A stretch of DNA of 7,097 nucleotides from UBA9732 sp045116915 (lineage in GTDB: Bacteria; Spirochaetota; Spirochaetia; Sphaerochaetales; Sphaerochaetaceae): contig JBGUMQ010000022.1 in the NCBI GenBank assembly GCA_045116915.1, positions 1-7,097 of the forward strand, given 5' to 3'. This document shows positions 5,032 to 7,097 of the stretch, in pieces (the stretch's first letter is position 1; every line of letters begins with the position of its first letter). The position numbers and the translations under genes are program-made. The notes under the pieces were generated by a model. It had not been told where the DNA came from, did not search any database, and saw nothing but the letters and a program-made list of their open reading frames with translations.

Positions 5032-5826
5032 ATGAAGAGAGTCGCACTTCTTTCGCTTTCGATCCTGATTCTCGCGCTGTGTCTGCTGGCCTGTTCCTCA
5101 GAGCCTCAGGACGTGAAGCTGAGCGTTTCGTTCAACGGCGGTTCCAGATACATCGTTCCCTCCTATGAGGGATTCGATGCAGACGACTACTACTGGAAGT
5201 ATGCGGCAAGAAAGTTGCTGGTTCTGGGTGAATACAACGGGGAGCGCAACGATCTTTCCGCACAGACCCCGTCGTACGACGAGGAAGGCGCCGAGTTCAT
5301 ACACGAGGACGAGCCCGGACTGGACGGAAAGGTGGACGGCTTCTCAGAAGGCAACTGGGATTTCCTGCTCTTCGCATACAAGAGAAGCGGGGAGGAAGGA
5401 TCCTACACCTACAGCCTTGTCTACAGAGGAGAGACGAAGGCAGTACCCCTCGTGAAGGATGAGGAGAACATCGTGACAGTTGCCATAGGTCCCGTCACGG
5501 ACCATGGGGACGGTGAGATCTTCGTCGATTCGGAGAACATAACATTTGCTCCCAAGGATGAAGCCGTAGTAGGCGACCTTGAGAAAAACATTGTGGTCAT
5601 GAGGCTTTCCGACGGCCAGCAGGTCCAGTCGGAAAGCTCCGTGTATGTTGTGGAGCCCGGGGTGTACGTGGTCGGAGTCAGTTTCTCCCTCAACGGATAC
5701 ATCTATGCCCAAGGTTCGGTGGTCGTGAACGTCTATTCGAACCAGACGGTGGCCGTGGCCGGAGATGTGGATGAACTTGTGACGTTCGTGAGTCTGGATA
5801 CACCGGATCAGACGGGCGGTGAATGA
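5032..5826 (+). CDS. Lipoprotein, tandem paralogue family, copy 1
   Basis: A 264-residue predicted lipoprotein. The signal peptide MKRVALLSLSILILALCLLAC has a clear lipobox (LLAC) with lipidation at C21. The mature protein appears to be all-beta. Motifs shared with the two following genes include SVSFNGGSR near residue 31, YYWK at 53-56 followed by YAARK, GFSEGNWDFLLF at 103-114, LVYRGET, ITFAPK, EPGVYVV and NVYSNQTVAV near the end. It lacks the C-terminal Ig-like domain of the next paralogue and stops soon after DELVTFVSLD. GGAGG lies 5 nt before the ATG, and the gap to the upstream gene is 10 bp, so cotranscription is very likely. The family is not recognised. The lipid anchor, beta-strand content and tandem copies loosely recall fimbrillin-like lipoproteins, but this is only a hypothesis. 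Confidence 0.85.
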   Translation: MKRVALLSLSILILALCLLACSSEPQDVKLSVSFNGGSRYIVPSYEGFDADDYYWKYAARKLLVLGEYNGERNDLSAQTPSYDEEGAEFIHEDEPGLDGKVDGFSEGNWDFLLFAYKRSGEEGSYTYSLVYRGETKAVPLVKDEENIVTVAIGPVTDHGDGEIFVDSENITFAPKDEAVVGDLEKNIVVMRLSDGQQVQSESSVYVVEPGVYVVGVSFSLNGYIYAQGSVVVNVYSNQTVAVAGDVDELVTFVSLDTPDQTGGE

Positions 5827-5843
5827 TAGGAGGTAGATTTCGG

Positions 5844-6893
5844 ATGATCAGAAGGATTTTACCTGTAGTTGCTGTATTGGCCCTGCTGGTTGTTGTCATC
5901 GCATGCAGCCAGAACGCCGGATCGGTGAGGGAGGAACTTGTTTCCGCCGACTTCTCCGGAAGCGCGAGGGTCCTTGTTTCGGAACTGGAGCCGTTCGACA
6001 AGAACGATCTCTACTGGTTCTATGCCGCAAAGAAGAGCCTTACCCAGAGCGGTGACATGCTGGACGGCTCAGGACTCAAGAGCGGAGAGACTCCTTCCTA
6101 TGACTGGGACGGGGCGGCTCCTGTAAGGAGTGACGGCGGAAAAGGACTCGGAATCGTAACCGGTTTCTCCCAGGGTCTCTGGGATTTCCTGCTTTTCGGA
6201 TGCAAAAAGAGCGGAGATGAATATGCGATCGTCTATCAGGGCGAAGCCACTGCGGTGAGCCTGAGAAAGGGTGACGAGAACACCGTCAGCATTACGGTAA
6301 GTCCTGTCTCCACAGAAGGTAAGGGAATTCTCTTCGTGGATACGGACGACATCTATTTCATTCCCAAGCAGACCCAGACAACCGGAATCGCGGACTTCAC
6401 CAAGGAAGTGGTTGTGACCAGGATCTCCGATTCGGCTCAGCAGACGGGAACGAACAACGAGTACATCATCGATCCCGGTGTCTACAGGGTTTATGTGGCG
6501 TTCACGTTCATGATCGGAAACCAGAAATACGTCTTCGCAGAAGGCTCCGTACTTTCAACCGTCTACTCCAACCTCCTGACGACCGTCCACGGCGACCTTT
6601 CCGAGCTCATGACATATGCGGTGTTCGATGCCACGACATCGTACCCCTCGTTCCCGTCAGGAACACTCTCAAAGGAATGGAGTGAGACAACCGGCAAGTG
6701 GACGATCACCTTCACAAACACGAATCCGGATTCCGTCCCGACGACATTCGCGTGGTATGTGGATGATGCACTGCAGACCGGCGTTACAGGAAGCACGTTC
6801 GTCTACACTCCCGGAAACGAGAGTGTGAACATCACGTGCATATTCGGAAATACCAGCGGCACGGGAAGTGCCTCTGTTTACATACAGCAATAA
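5844..6893 (+). CDS. Lipoprotein, tandem paralogue family, copy 2, with C-terminal Ig-like domain
   Basis: A 349-residue predicted lipoprotein. I chose the ATG at 5844 because AGGAGG (5828-5833) lies 10 nt upstream and the signal peptide then places the lipobox cysteine at C21 (VVVIAC), the same as in copy 1. An in-frame ATG at 5823 overlaps the previous stop (ATGA) but has no good ribosome binding site; it would add 7 residues. Residues about 30-260 match copy 1: LYW at 56-58 followed by YAAKK, GFSQGLWDFLLF at 107-118, IVYQGEA, IYFIPK, DPGVYRVYVAF, TVYSN and DLSELMTY. Residues about 266-349 are an Ig/PKD-like domain with WTITFTNTNP, FAWYVDD and NITCIFGN...GTGSASV, nearly the same as the end of the 3636-5021 lipoprotein. 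Probably surface-exposed; function unknown. Confidence 0.85.
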   Translation: MIRRILPVVAVLALLVVVIACSQNAGSVREELVSADFSGSARVLVSELEPFDKNDLYWFYAAKKSLTQSGDMLDGSGLKSGETPSYDWDGAAPVRSDGGKGLGIVTGFSQGLWDFLLFGCKKSGDEYAIVYQGEATAVSLRKGDENTVSITVSPVSTEGKGILFVDTDDIYFIPKQTQTTGIADFTKEVVVTRISDSAQQTGTNNEYIIDPGVYRVYVAFTFMIGNQKYVFAEGSVLSTVYSNLLTTVHGDLSELMTYAVFDATTSYPSFPSGTLSKEWSETTGKWTITFTNTNPDSVPTTFAWYVDDALQTGVTGSTFVYTPGNESVNITCIFGNTSGTGSASVYIQQ

Positions 6894-6914
6894 CTTTAAA
6901 AGGAGAAAAGAATA

Positions 6915-7097
6915 ATGAAGAAAGGATTAACAACACTTCTGGTGATCCTGCTGGCTGTGGGCGCAATGCTTGTGTCCTGTAAGGCCGAGGTCGGAACACC
7001 GGCAGACGATCTTGTCTCGGCATCCTTCGAGCTCGACGGCTCAAGAGCCCTGAGCGCGACACTCGATTCGTGGACTCCGGGAGAGTACTACTGGAAG
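6915..7097 (+). CDS. Lipoprotein, tandem paralogue family, copy 3 (5' part only)
   Basis: The first 61 codons of a gene that runs off the right edge. The signal peptide starts MKKGLTTLLVILLAVGAML and ends in the lipobox LVSC with lipidation at C22. The mature part shows the start of the same family: LVSASFELDGSRAL matches LVSADFSGSARVL of copy 2, and GEYYWK aligns with the DYYWK motif of copy 1. AGGAG lies about 10 nt before the ATG and the gap from copy 2 is 21 bp, so it belongs to the same operon. The array may continue beyond the window, and whether this copy carries the C-terminal Ig-like domain cannot be seen. Confidence 0.83.
   Translation, partial: MKKGLTTLLVILLAVGAMLVSCKAEVGTPADDLVSASFELDGSRALSATLDSWTPGEYYWK

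Noticed and set aside
6893..6903. Operator-like ACTTTAAAAGG before copy 3 of the lipoprotein array
   Set aside because: It matches 9 of 11 positions of the core but overlaps the stop codon and the ribosome binding site of the next gene, and no promoter accompanies it; probably chance.
1..7097. CRISPR arrays, tRNA or rRNA genes, insertion sequences
   Set aside because: No regularly spaced direct repeats, cloverleaf sequences, rRNA-like segments, transposase fragments or terminal inverted repeats with target duplications were found on either strand.

Overview
The window looks like a spirochaete chromosome, probably a gut-type or Sphaerochaeta/Treponema-like lineage. This rests on four observations: a class I lysyl-tRNA synthetase (typical of archaea and spirochaetes, rare in other bacteria); several lipoprotein signal peptides with bacterial lipoboxes; predicted outer-membrane beta-strand proteins; and bacterial -35/-10 promoters with GGAGG ribosome binding sites. 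The taxonomic call is inference. Coding DNA is fairly GC-rich, while the intergenic regions near 560-790 and 2880-3020 are clearly AT-rich.

Layout. Positions 1-156 hold the 3' end of a plus-strand gene, probably an outer-membrane beta-barrel protein. A convergent minus-strand gene (229-564) encodes a Cro/CI-type HTH regulator, and a strong hairpin sits between and partly inside the two 3' ends. The 640-1026 interval has no large gene. It carries two palindromes sharing the core ACTTYTRAAGT, a forward promoter, a candidate structured RNA of about 200 nt ending in a terminator-like hairpin, and then a 24-residue single-membrane-helix peptide gene (1027-1101) with a strong ribosome binding site. 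Next is lysK (1171-2742), whose own TATAAT box lies so close to the ATG that its mRNA may be leaderless.

After a 327-bp intergenic region with promoters, a tightly packed five-gene envelope operon runs off the right edge. It contains a small secreted protein that looks like an outer-membrane beta-barrel (3070-3639), a 461-residue lipoprotein with beta-helix-like, Cys-pair and Ig-like parts (3636-5021), and three paralogous lipoproteins (5032-5826, 5844-6893 and 6915 onwards).

The main unexpected signal is regulatory. The promoter upstream of the structured RNA/peptide and a promoter upstream of the envelope operon share an ungapped 31-bp block (757-787 and 2982-3012, 23 identities by hand count). 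Both have TTTACT, a 17-bp spacer and a -10 hexamer, with the palindrome over the -35/spacer. A third copy of the palindrome lies just upstream of the HTH regulator gene. The simplest model is that this regulator controls itself, the RNA/peptide transcript and the surface-lipoprotein operon, with lysK as a housekeeping gene between them. This is inference from shared DNA motifs and is testable.
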